Shown here: positions 1 to 8,714 of the stretch, piece by piece | Layout: every line of letters starts with the position of its first letter | Numbering within the stretch: position 1 is the stretch's first letter | Assembly (NCBI GenBank): GCA_029267455.1 | Contig: JAJUIX010000017.1 | Location: 1-11,512 of the forward strand | Reading direction: 5' to 3' | Length of the DNA stretch: 11,512 nucleotides | Source: Enteractinococcus sp. | GTDB taxonomy: Bacteria > Actinomycetota > Actinomycetes > Actinomycetales > Micrococcaceae | Position numbers and translations under genes: made by a program | The notes under the pieces: generated by a model | What the model saw: the letters and a program-made list of their open reading frames with translations, nothing else | What the model was told of the DNA's origin: nothing | Database searches by the model: none

Positions 1-222
1 GGTGTGAAACTCATCGGCGCAACCGCTCACTACGTCACGGCTGATCTCGACGAAGGCCCGATTATTGAACAACGCGTCCAGCGCGTCAATCACGCATTGA
101 CCGCACAAGACTTTGTGCAGCGTGGCCGTGCCGTCGAGGGCGCGACCCTTGCTCAAGCGGTGCAGTGGCACACCGAACATCGGGTCCTGATGGATGGCGA
201 CCGGACCGTTATTTTCGAATAG
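1..222 (+). CDS. purU: Formyltetrahydrofolate deformylase, C-terminal part (5' end outside window)
   Basis: PurU hydrolyses 10-formyltetrahydrofolate to formate and tetrahydrofolate in the cytosol, balancing the one-carbon pool and feeding formate to purine synthesis. Only the last 73 codons are present; the frame is open from base 1, so the gene begins upstream. The segment is the end of the formyl-transferase fold: GATAHYVT followed by DEGPIIEQ, which carries the family's catalytic Asp next to GPI, then a helix (QDFVQRGRAVEGATLAQAV) and the typical ending W-H-x-E-x-R-V-L with a final VIFE. PurN shares this fold, but the DEGPIIEQ-V-x-R-V-x-H wording and the RGR-E helix are those of PurU. The apparent GTG at base 4 is an internal valine codon. 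No ACT domain can be seen because the N-terminus is missing. Confidence 0.93.
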   Translation, partial: GVKLIGATAHYVTADLDEGPIIEQRVQRVNHALTAQDFVQRGRAVEGATLAQAVQWHTEHRVLMDGDRTVIFE

Positions 223-322
223 CCTGACGCTCTTGGAACAAGATCCGTACCCGCGCTGACATGAGGCTTGGGCTGGCATACCAAATAGTGACAGGCCCAA
301 ACGATGCTTTTAGGGTAACCGT
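223..322 (+). other. Intergenic gap with weak hairpin, purU to carbonic anhydrase gene
   Basis: A 6-bp inverted repeat TTGGGC (268-273) / GCCCAA (295-300), spaced by 21 nt, is followed by TTTT at 307-310. It could be a weak purU terminator, but the long loop and short T run make this uncertain. AGGG at 312-315 serves as the ribosome binding site for the ATG at 323. I could not pick a convincing -35/-10 pair, so co-transcription with purU cannot be ruled out. Confidence 0.3.
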
Positions 323-847
323 ATGGCCATTATCAAAAAAGTTCTGGGCAAATCACCCCAGCTGCATGAATCTGTTTTCCTCGCTGAAACCGCAGCGATC
401 ACCGGCGATGTCACCATGGCTGAAAACTCTTCGGCCTTTTACGGGGTATCCGCTCGTGGCGACTCCGCTCCCATCCGTGTCGGTGCCCGCTCAAATCTGC
501 AAGACAACGTTGTACTGCACGCAGATAAAGGCTTCCCATGCACGATCGGCGAAGATGTCTCAGTCGGACACGCTGCGATTGTCCACGGGGCAACGGTTGA
601 AGACGGCGCGCTGATCGGTATGAATGCCACCGTATTGAATGGCGCCAAGGTGGGCGCGGGTTCCCTGGTCGCAGCCAATTCGATGGTGCCCGAGGGCATG
701 GAGATCCCACCGAAGTCGTTAGTGGCCGGTGTGCCAGCGAAAGTCCGTCGTGAGTTAACGGACGAACAGTCTGCCGGGTTGAAGGATAATGCGGCGGTCT
801 ATGTGCATTTGGCTGCCGAGCACCTCAACGCTGAGGATGCCAGTTAG
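323..847 (+). CDS. Gamma-class carbonic anhydrase family protein (left-handed beta-helix)
   Basis: A 174-residue soluble protein built of hexapeptide repeats, the left-handed beta-helix fold of gamma carbonic anhydrases (Cam/CamH, YrdA, CaiE and PaaY types). Three histidines stand where the family binds its metal: H66 (VVLH), H83 and H88 (GHAAIVHG). R45 and D47 (ARGDSAPI) and Q60/D61 (NLQDN) match other conserved active-site or trimer-interface residues. The length is typical of the short CamH/YrdA branch, which lacks the acidic loop of archaeal Cam, so reversible CO2 hydration is plausible but not assured; some relatives are thioesterases or of unknown function. The ATG at 323 has AGGG seven bases upstream and gives a full N-terminus. 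The fold would assemble as a trimer. It lies between purU and a dehydrogenase gene on the same strand; no functional link is evident. Confidence 0.9.
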   Translation: MAIIKKVLGKSPQLHESVFLAETAAITGDVTMAENSSAFYGVSARGDSAPIRVGARSNLQDNVVLHADKGFPCTIGEDVSVGHAAIVHGATVEDGALIGMNATVLNGAKVGAGSLVAANSMVPEGMEIPPKSLVAGVPAKVRRELTDEQSAGLKDNAAVYVHLAAEHLNAEDAS

Positions 848-924
848 CACTCACCCGAGGGTGTGACCCGATCGGCACACAGCGCCGCTACCCTTTTGTC
901 GAGTTTCCATGTGACCATAGGGTT

Positions 925-1887
925 ATGACTCAACGAATCGTGATTTTGCCTGTTCAGTCCGACCGGGATGGGACCCCGTACGAATCCGCACACGAGCAAA
1001 CCGTAGCCACCGCGGAATCATTGGGGTTTTCGATCGTCGACCCAGATGACGGAAACGCCACCGCGATTGTCGTGGTTCAGATGATCGACTCGCAGATCAT
1101 TGAAGACACTTTGGCACAGAATCCTGACATTACTTGGGTGCAATTGCCCTATGCTGGCGTGGAAACGTTCTTGCCAGTAGCTCGAAAATATCCCAACGTC
1201 ACCTTCACCTCGGCCAAGGGCTCCTATGCCCCACCCGTGGCCGAGCACGCACTAGCGCTCACATTAGCGTTGCTACGGCACCTACCAGACCGCATCCGTG
1301 CCACCAGTTGGGGTACAACCTACGGCAGCACACTCAATGGCGCCAATGTTGTCATTGTCGGTGCCGGTGGCATCGGGCAAGAACTCGTGCGGCTATTTTC
1401 TACCTGGGACACCACCATTACCGTGGTGCGTCGCAGCCCCGAGCCGGTCGATGGAGCGGATAAGACTGTTACTGACGACAAGCTCAATGAGGTGTTACCA
1501 GAAGCTGATGTGGTGGTGCTCGCCGCCGCAGCCACCCCTGAGACGAAGAGCATGTTTACTGCTGAGCAGTTTGATCTGATGAAAACACAAGCGGTGTTAG
1601 TCAATATCGCTCGCGGCAGTCTCATCGACACTGATGATCTGGTGGCCGCCCTGGCTGACCACAACATTCGCGGAGCTGGCCTCGACGTCACCGACCCTGA
1701 GCCCTTACCGGATGGACACCCCCTGTGGGCTGAACCTAACTGCATCATCACGCCGCATACCGCAGACACACCCGAGATGGTAATTCCACTACTCGACGAG
1801 CGCATTGTGCGGAACCTTCACAGCCTGGCTGACAACAAGGCGCCTGATACATTAGAAGGTCTGGTCGATGTGCAGGCCGGTTACTAA
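925..1887 (+). CDS. D-isomer-specific 2-hydroxyacid dehydrogenase, probably NADP-preferring
   Basis: A 320-residue cytosolic oxidoreductase of the D-2-hydroxyacid dehydrogenase family (glyoxylate/hydroxypyruvate reductase, phosphoglycerate dehydrogenase and lactate dehydrogenase relatives). The catalytic domain comes first (about 1-105), with the VQLPYAGVE segment that shapes the substrate pocket. The Rossmann domain follows (about 106-285) with GAGGIG at 146-151. The catalytic trio is R230 (NIARGSLID), E259 (DPEPLPDGHPLW) and H278 (TPHTADT). After the second Rossmann strand the sequence is VVRRSP (167-172) rather than an acidic residue, which in this family usually points to NADP(H). There is no ACT or other extra domain, so it is not a full-length SerA. 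The substrate cannot be named from sequence. The ATG at 925 has only AGGG two bases away as a Shine-Dalgarno, which is poor; the later GTG at 940 would remove part of the first strand. Confidence 0.9.
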   Translation: MTQRIVILPVQSDRDGTPYESAHEQTVATAESLGFSIVDPDDGNATAIVVVQMIDSQIIEDTLAQNPDITWVQLPYAGVETFLPVARKYPNVTFTSAKGSYAPPVAEHALALTLALLRHLPDRIRATSWGTTYGSTLNGANVVIVGAGGIGQELVRLFSTWDTTITVVRRSPEPVDGADKTVTDDKLNEVLPEADVVVLAAAATPETKSMFTAEQFDLMKTQAVLVNIARGSLIDTDDLVAALADHNIRGAGLDVTDPEPLPDGHPLWAEPNCIITPHTADTPEMVIPLLDERIVRNLHSLADNKAPDTLEGLVDVQAGY

Positions 1888-1911
1888 ATCCACCGCTGGA
1901 GAAGACTGACG

Positions 1912-1916
1912 AAGGG
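1912..1916 (+). promoter_or_regulatory. Ribosome binding site deciding the glutaminase start
   Basis: AAGGG(G) lies five to six bases before the ATG at 1923. The in-frame GTG at 1917 would overlap this site and could not use it. The ATG at 1923 is therefore preferred, removing two residues from the longest reading frame. Confidence 0.75.
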
Positions 1917-1922
1917 GTGCCC

Positions 1923-3881
1923 ATGAGGATCTCACCGTTGCATCGCTACCTATCCGACTTACTGGATAATCTGCGACCTATGACCGCCGGCACGGTCAAC
2001 CCAGTGACCGAGGTCGCTGTGCAACCCGATCTCCACAAAGTCGCCATCACGCTCACAACCGTCAACGGTTTCCAATATTCATCGGGCGATTCGGATCATA
2101 AATTCGCCATCCAGTCCATCGCCAAAGTCTTTGCCTATGGATTAGCCCTCGATGATCTGGGACCCACGGAAGTCAGCAAGAAGGTTGACGTTGAACCCTC
2201 AGGTGACCCGTTCAACGAGATTTCCTTACAACACAGCACCGGTCGCCCAGCCAACCCGATGATTAACGCCGGCGCCATCGCAACGGTGGGTTTAATCAAG
2301 GGCCGTGGCGGGGTGGACCGCCTAAGCCGAATTCGACGCGTCATGGATTTGGCAGCCGAAGGTTCGCCCGGTGAGTTAGAGATCAATCGCACCGTCTATC
2401 ACGCAGAAAATATTAGCGGTCACCGCAACCGGGCCCTGGCCTGGTTATTGCGCTCCTTTGAAATCATTGACTCGGATCCAGAACCGGTCGTGCAAGACTA
2501 CTTTTTAGAATGCTCAACCGACGTCACGACTGAGAACCTATCGATGATGGCCGCGACCCTGGCGAATAAAGGCGTCAATCCGGTCACCGGCAAAGAAGTA
2601 TTCTCCGAAGAAACCACTCGGCAGGTCCTTGCGGTGATGATGACCTGTGGCATGTACGATGCCGCCGGGAACTGGATGATCGATATCGGCCTGCCAGCAA
2701 AATCTGGGGTCGACGGGGGCATACTTGTCGTCGTCCCCGGTCAACTTGGCATAGGCGTATATTCAGCACCCCTGGATAGTCATGGAAACTCAGTTCGTGG
2801 GGCCGCAGCCATCCGTCGAGTCACTCGTGATCTGGGTCTCCACTATGCTGATGCTCCCCCGTTGGGCGGTTCAACTTTACGTGCTCACTACTCGCTGGCC
2901 GATGCATCGCTGGGGGTAGTCCGGTCCACGGAACTGTCCCGTATCACCTCGCAGTTTGGCGACCGTTGCCAAATCTTAGAAGTCTCCGGAGACCTCGGGT
3001 TCGCCGAGACCGAGACCATGGCACGCACCATCGTGGAGTTCGACGACGAGGTATCCATGGTGATCATCGACTTCCAAGGCGTGGATGATTTCGGTCGCGC
3101 GGCCGTTCTCATGTTGGCTTCCCTTACCGCGTCGTGGCGAGCCGAGCGCAAAGACATCATCTTTATCGACTGGACGGAAACCCTGGTCGAAAGCCTCTTA
3201 GAATATGCTGCGGTTCGGGATGATATCGAACTACCCGACCCACGCGAAAAAGCCAAAGCCGCCTCTGCCGGCCATCTTGATCTACCGTGGGATGCAGAAA
3301 CTCCCGACGAGGAGATCACCGGCGAGTTCCGACTCTTCGATAACCGATCGGCGGCCTTGGAATGGGCTGAACTTCGACTAGCGCAGCGTTATGCCCGCCA
3401 GATCCTACAAACCGACGATGCCCCGCGGGAACCGCAGACCGCTCCGGTATTCGACTTCCTAGAAGACCGCGACGTCGATGTGCTCTCCAGCTACATGGAA
3501 CTGCGCAGCTATACCGCCGGCACGGTCATTCGACGAGTTGGACAGCCCTTCGGCGGGATCTATTTCATTCGCTCTGGCCGTGTCGAGCTGGCTGCTGAAG
3601 GCAAGGACGACACCCGCTACCGGCACGTCTACCTCTCCCCCGGTTCGACTTTCGGGGAATTTGCGCTCAGTTACACCGGCCGCCAGTTAACGACCATTCG
3701 CGCAATCGATGATGTGGAGGTCTTGGTCCTCTCCGCGCAGCAGATCGCAGAGATCGAAAAGACCGACCCGCAGTTGGCCATCCGACTCTGGACGGCGATC
3801 GCTCGTGAAGCCTACACGGTCCTTGAGCAGTCCTCGCGTGAGGCGGGGGCGCGTGAAGAATACGATCCCGACCAGGACTAA
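1923..3881 (+). CDS. glsA: Glutaminase A with C-terminal STAS and cyclic-nucleotide-binding-like domains
   Basis: Glutaminase hydrolyses L-glutamine to glutamate and ammonia. The 652-residue product has three parts. Residues about 20-305 are the serine-dependent, beta-lactamase-like glutaminase: S65-I-A-K68 is the catalytic Ser/Lys pair, with N115 (NPMINAGAI), E162/N163 (HAEN), N169, Y193, Y245 (YDAAGNW) and V263 (KSGVDGG) at the usual substrate-pocket places. Residues about 333-435 are a STAS domain, as in the Micrococcus salt-tolerant glutaminase. A helical linker (about 465-495, with ALEWAELRLAQRY) leads to a cNMP-binding-like beta-barrel (about 512-635) containing GGIYFIRSGRVEL and FGEFALSY. 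Simple bacterial glutaminases such as E. coli YbaS are roughly half this length. The STAS loop lacks the phosphorylatable Ser, and the phosphate-binding cassette has Gln where Arg is expected (numbering from the ATG at 1923). Probably cytosolic: no signal peptide or membrane span. Regulation by a small ligand is inferred. Confidence 0.93.
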   Translation: MRISPLHRYLSDLLDNLRPMTAGTVNPVTEVAVQPDLHKVAITLTTVNGFQYSSGDSDHKFAIQSIAKVFAYGLALDDLGPTEVSKKVDVEPSGDPFNEISLQHSTGRPANPMINAGAIATVGLIKGRGGVDRLSRIRRVMDLAAEGSPGELEINRTVYHAENISGHRNRALAWLLRSFEIIDSDPEPVVQDYFLECSTDVTTENLSMMAATLANKGVNPVTGKEVFSEETTRQVLAVMMTCGMYDAAGNWMIDIGLPAKSGVDGGILVVVPGQLGIGVYSAPLDSHGNSVRGAAAIRRVTRDLGLHYADAPPLGGSTLRAHYSLADASLGVVRSTELSRITSQFGDRCQILEVSGDLGFAETETMARTIVEFDDEVSMVIIDFQGVDDFGRAAVLMLASLTASWRAERKDIIFIDWTETLVESLLEYAAVRDDIELPDPREKAKAASAGHLDLPWDAETPDEEITGEFRLFDNRSAALEWAELRLAQRYARQILQTDDAPREPQTAPVFDFLEDRDVDVLSSYMELRSYTAGTVIRRVGQPFGGIYFIRSGRVELAAEGKDDTRYRHVYLSPGSTFGEFALSYTGRQLTTIRAIDDVEVLVLSAQQIAEIEKTDPQLAIRLWTAIAREAYTVLEQSSREAGAREEYDPDQD

Positions 3882-3910
3882 TATCGCTGCCTTTGGTTCA
3901 GACAACGACA

Positions 3911-3940
3911 AGGGCCCTTCCGGAATTCCGGAAGGGCCCT
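3911..3940. terminator. Bidirectional terminator hairpin between convergent genes
   Basis: A perfect 30-bp palindrome: 13-bp arms (AGGGCCCTTCCGG and its complement) around AATT, which would form the loop. It sits between the stop of the glutaminase gene (+) and the stop of icd (-), the expected place for a shared intrinsic terminator. T-rich tails are weak on both sides (CGTTATCAT on +, TGTCGTTGTC on -), as is common in actinobacteria. Confidence 0.85.
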
Positions 3941-3977
3941 CGTTATCATCGGCGCGCAAGGCACCGGGTGACTGTCG

Positions 3978-6248
<2,271 letters not shown>

Positions 6249-6264
6249 TCACAATTCCTCATCC

Positions 6265-6270
6265 AATCTA
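6265..6270 (-). promoter_or_regulatory. Candidate -10 element for icd
   Basis: TAGATT on the minus strand fits the actinobacterial TANNNT -10 pattern and would give a leader of roughly 58 nt carrying the GAGGAGA ribosome binding site. No good -35 match is visible (the best spacing gives TCTGGA), so this is only a candidate. Confidence 0.3.
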
Positions 6271-6324
6271 ACGCACCAGCAGGCGACTCCAGACAGATTT
6301 GCTGATTTTGGCCGGGCGTTAAGC

Positions 6325-6368
6325 CGCCTGCGTTCGCCCGGGCCATCCCCTCGGACCGAACGCAGGCG
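6325..6368 (-). terminator. Hairpin after the AraC-type gene (likely terminator)
   Basis: Perfect 12-bp inverted repeat CGCCTGCGTTCG (6325-6336) / CGAACGCAGGCG (6357-6368) around a 20-nt loop, starting 14 bp beyond the stop of the AraC-type gene. The stem is very GC-rich, but no U run follows on the minus strand (GGCTTAACG), so it is either an L-shaped actinobacterial terminator or an mRNA-stabilising structure. Confidence 0.55.
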
Positions 6369-6382
6369 AGCTGCATGACATC

Positions 6383-7225
6383 TTACTTCGAAGTGATGGG
6401 AATCCACAGCTCCGCTGTGCCACGATCACCGGCGTCATTGAGTTCGGTAGCCAACAGTTGTGGGCCAGGTGCCCACTCATATGGATTCGCCGGGAACCAT
6501 TCGCTGGCCGCTGTGGCCCAGAGCTGTTGAAACGCTTCGGGCACTTTTCCTTCGGTGGTAAAGACCACCCATTGACCCGCCGGGACATGTTTGGTGTCCG
6601 TGCCCTCGAACGGTGTGGCGGTGGTGGCGACGGCGTGCCAGTAGATCGCTTGGGTGTCATCCGCCAGATACTCGGTGACGCTGAGCGTACCGAACGGTTC
6701 AATATTCGACAGTTTCGCGAGCGCTTCGGTGTTGTCCCGATCTAGACTGCGTTCAAATGCTGCAATTGCGTGATTTTCACCAAGATGGATGATTGGTACT
6801 TGGGTACTGTATCCCACCAGGTAGAAGGCTTCTTTTTCGACGATGCGGTATGGCACGTTGGTGCTCCCTTCGATCTTGAGATGGATCTTTAATTGGGATT
6901 GAGATTTCAACGTTGCACCGGGGGCACGAGCTTGTGTCGGCGTTATCCCGTGGAAGGCTTTGAACGCCCTAGTGAAGGCATCAGCTGAGCCATAACCGTA
7001 GGCGATTGCTGTATCCAGGACAGTTTTGCCGGCCAGTATGTCAGCGGTTGCCGCGGTCAATCTGCGGTTACGGATGTATTCCGAAAGCGGCATGCCCGCT
7101 AACGTGGCAAACATGCGTCGGAAATGATATTCCGAGGTCAAGGCAATGCTGGCGAGTTCTGCGCCGCTCATCTCCTTGGTTAGGTGCTCTTCGATGTGGG
7201 CGATCGCGGCGTTCCATTCGTGCAT
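6383..7225 (-). CDS. AraC-family transcriptional regulator with GyrI-like ligand-binding domain
   Basis: A 280-residue DNA-binding regulator with the DNA-binding part first, as in Rob-like proteins. Residues about 5-100 form the two helix-turn-helix motifs of the AraC family: ELASIALTSEYHFRRMF is the first and TVLDTAIAYGYGSADAFTRAF with GITPTQAR the second, very close to the family consensus. Residues about 123-278 form a GyrI-like/SOUL-type domain that binds small hydrophobic or cationic molecules in relatives such as Rob and BmrR; it ends in the typical acidic-strand AELWIPI (E272), and HVPAGQWVVF is the usual central motif. The target genes and ligand are unknown. The ATG has GAGAGGA five bases upstream. 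It lies 91 bp after mgtE on the same strand, so it may be read from the mgtE transcript or from its own promoter. No dedicated efflux gene sits beside it. Confidence 0.9.
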   Translation of the reverse strand: MHEWNAAIAHIEEHLTKEMSGAELASIALTSEYHFRRMFATLAGMPLSEYIRNRRLTAATADILAGKTVLDTAIAYGYGSADAFTRAFKAFHGITPTQARAPGATLKSQSQLKIHLKIEGSTNVPYRIVEKEAFYLVGYSTQVPIIHLGENHAIAAFERSLDRDNTEALAKLSNIEPFGTLSVTEYLADDTQAIYWHAVATTATPFEGTDTKHVPAGQWVVFTTEGKVPEAFQQLWATAASEWFPANPYEWAPGPQLLATELNDAGDRGTAELWIPITSK

Positions 7226-7316
7226 AGTGTCCTCTCAATCTGTCCTTCACACTACGGAGTTGCCGCCTCCCACGCCCGATGATCCATGCCAGTTTTCGTG
7301 GGATAGCAGTGCAGGA

Positions 7317-8684
7317 TTAGATCCCGAGAATGGCTTTGGCGATGAGGAAGTAAACGATCAAACCCAGCGCATCGACCACGGTGGAGATGAAGGGGTTGGA
7401 GAAGACGGCCGGATCGACCCCGATCTTCGAGGCGATTAATGGCATGACCGAGCCGACCGAGGCCGCAAGCGTACAAATCACCACCAGGGTGGTGCCGATG
7501 ACCAGGCCTATATCGGGGGCCCAGAAGAGCGCGGTGCCTAGAAATCCCAACGTGCCAAGAATCAGTCCCACCGTGAGTCCGACGAGGGCTTCGCGTCCGA
7601 CGACCCGTAAAAAGTCTCGAGGAGTGACCTGGGATAGGGCAATAGCTCGGGTGACCGTAGTGGCAGCCTGGTTCCCAGTGTTCCCACCGGTACCCGTGAG
7701 CAGCGGCACGAACAGGGTCAGCACAACCATCGCGGCCAGGGTATCTTCGAAATAGTCCAGGACCTGGACGGTCAGGATCGCCCCGATGCCCAGCACGAGC
7801 AGCCAGGTGATACGGGATTTCACCAGCTGCATGATCGACGTCGACAGGTAGGGCTGACCGAGTGGCTCAGCACCACCGGAACGGAAAGTATCTTCGGACT
7901 CTTCTTCCTCCAGTACCAGCTGCGCATCAGCCACGGTCAGCATGCCAATGAGACGTTCGGCGTCGTCGACGACTGGCAGTGCTTGGACACGGTCATGCAC
8001 CACGGTGCGCGCGGCGTCTTCCACGTCGGCATGGACCGAAACGGTCTCGGTGGGCTCCATGATATCGGCGACCAGTTCATCCGGTTCGGCGCGCACCAAT
8101 CGCGGCAGGTGAACGAGTCCGAGGACTTTATGGGTTGTGGACCCAACCGGTAGCACCGCCAGGTTATCGACCTCAGTTTCCGAGACAGTGACGTCACGAA
8201 TAATATTTAGCGCCGTGGCAGCCGACATGTTCGGGCTCAGCTCTTGGGGTACGACGCTCATGCGGCGACCGACCGAGTCTTCGGGATAGCCCAAGACTTC
8301 AGCGGCAGCATCCCGCTCGGCCGGTCCCAGACTGGCTAAGAGTCGTTGGGCAACTTCAGCCGGGACCTCGTCGAGCAGTCGCGCCTGAGTGGCTGAGCCC
8401 AGCTGGGAGAACAGGTCTAGGGTATGTTCATCAGCCAGCCCGTCGATCAGATCTGACTGCAGTGAGGGTTCCATGTTGCCAAAAATTTCGACGGCAACAT
8501 CTTTATCTAACAGTCGGAATGCGACCGGCATCAACGACGGTGGCGTCCGGTCCAGTAAGCGTTCCACCGCGGCGGTCCGCATGCCACGTAAGAGCTCTGC
8601 GGCCGAAGCGTATTCTTTGGCACGCAACAGATCCCAGAGTTCGTCTTCGAGCTCGGCGAAGGTGGATTCCTGCGGCTCTGTCAT
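7317..8684 (-). CDS. mgtE: MgtE-family magnesium transporter
   Basis: A 455-residue inner-membrane Mg2+ channel/transporter, the usual length. Order of parts: cytosolic acidic N-domain of helical repeats (about 8-130, with LLRGMRTAAVERLLDR and VAVEIFGNM), two CBS domains (about 135-260, with SVVPQELSPNMSA, LGLVHLPRL, DIMEPTETVSVHAD and ALPVVDDAERLIGMLT), the plug helix, then about five membrane helices (roughly 291-310, 316-345, 364-386, 393-418, 430-453). The signature PLLTGTGGNTGNQAATTV begins at P327, and D438 in the last helix (STVVDALG) matches the pore Asp. The N and CBS domains sense Mg2+ in known MgtE proteins and close the pore when it is plentiful. Start chosen at the ATG with AGGGGG six bases upstream. 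Only 30 bp separates it from the purH stop, so it may share the purine transcript. Confidence 0.96.
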   Translation of the reverse strand: MTEPQESTFAELEDELWDLLRAKEYASAAELLRGMRTAAVERLLDRTPPSLMPVAFRLLDKDVAVEIFGNMEPSLQSDLIDGLADEHTLDLFSQLGSATQARLLDEVPAEVAQRLLASLGPAERDAAAEVLGYPEDSVGRRMSVVPQELSPNMSAATALNIIRDVTVSETEVDNLAVLPVGSTTHKVLGLVHLPRLVRAEPDELVADIMEPTETVSVHADVEDAARTVVHDRVQALPVVDDAERLIGMLTVADAQLVLEEEESEDTFRSGGAEPLGQPYLSTSIMQLVKSRITWLLVLGIGAILTVQVLDYFEDTLAAMVVLTLFVPLLTGTGGNTGNQAATTVTRAIALSQVTPRDFLRVVGREALVGLTVGLILGTLGFLGTALFWAPDIGLVIGTTLVVICTLAASVGSVMPLIASKIGVDPAVFSNPFISTVVDALGLIVYFLIAKAILGI

Positions 8685-8714
8685 GCGTACCCCCTGGTGA
8701 CATGGGCGTGAAAG

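Noticed and set aside
261..614. 117-codon plus-strand frame overlapping the carbonic anhydrase gene
   Set aside because: Out-of-frame shadow with no recognisable domain; the overlapping frame has full family motifs.
848..924. Promoter TTGTCG-16-TAGGGT before the dehydrogenase gene
   Set aside because: The implied start of transcription would fall inside the coding region, past the ATG at 925.
1320..1805. 161-codon minus-strand frame inside the dehydrogenase gene
   Set aside because: Antisense shadow of a clear coding region, Ser/Arg-rich composition typical of such shadows.
1917..1922. GTG start two codons upstream for the glutaminase
   Set aside because: It overlaps the only good ribosome binding site; the ATG at 1923 is correctly spaced from it.
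2888..3319. 143-codon minus-strand frame inside the glutaminase gene
   Set aside because: Ser/Arg-rich antisense shadow, no motifs, covered by conserved STAS coding sequence.
7268..7303. Inverted repeat TCCCACG / CGTGGGA after mgtE as a terminator
   Set aside because: Stem of only 7 bp with a 22-nt loop and no T run on the minus strand; too weak to annotate as a terminator.
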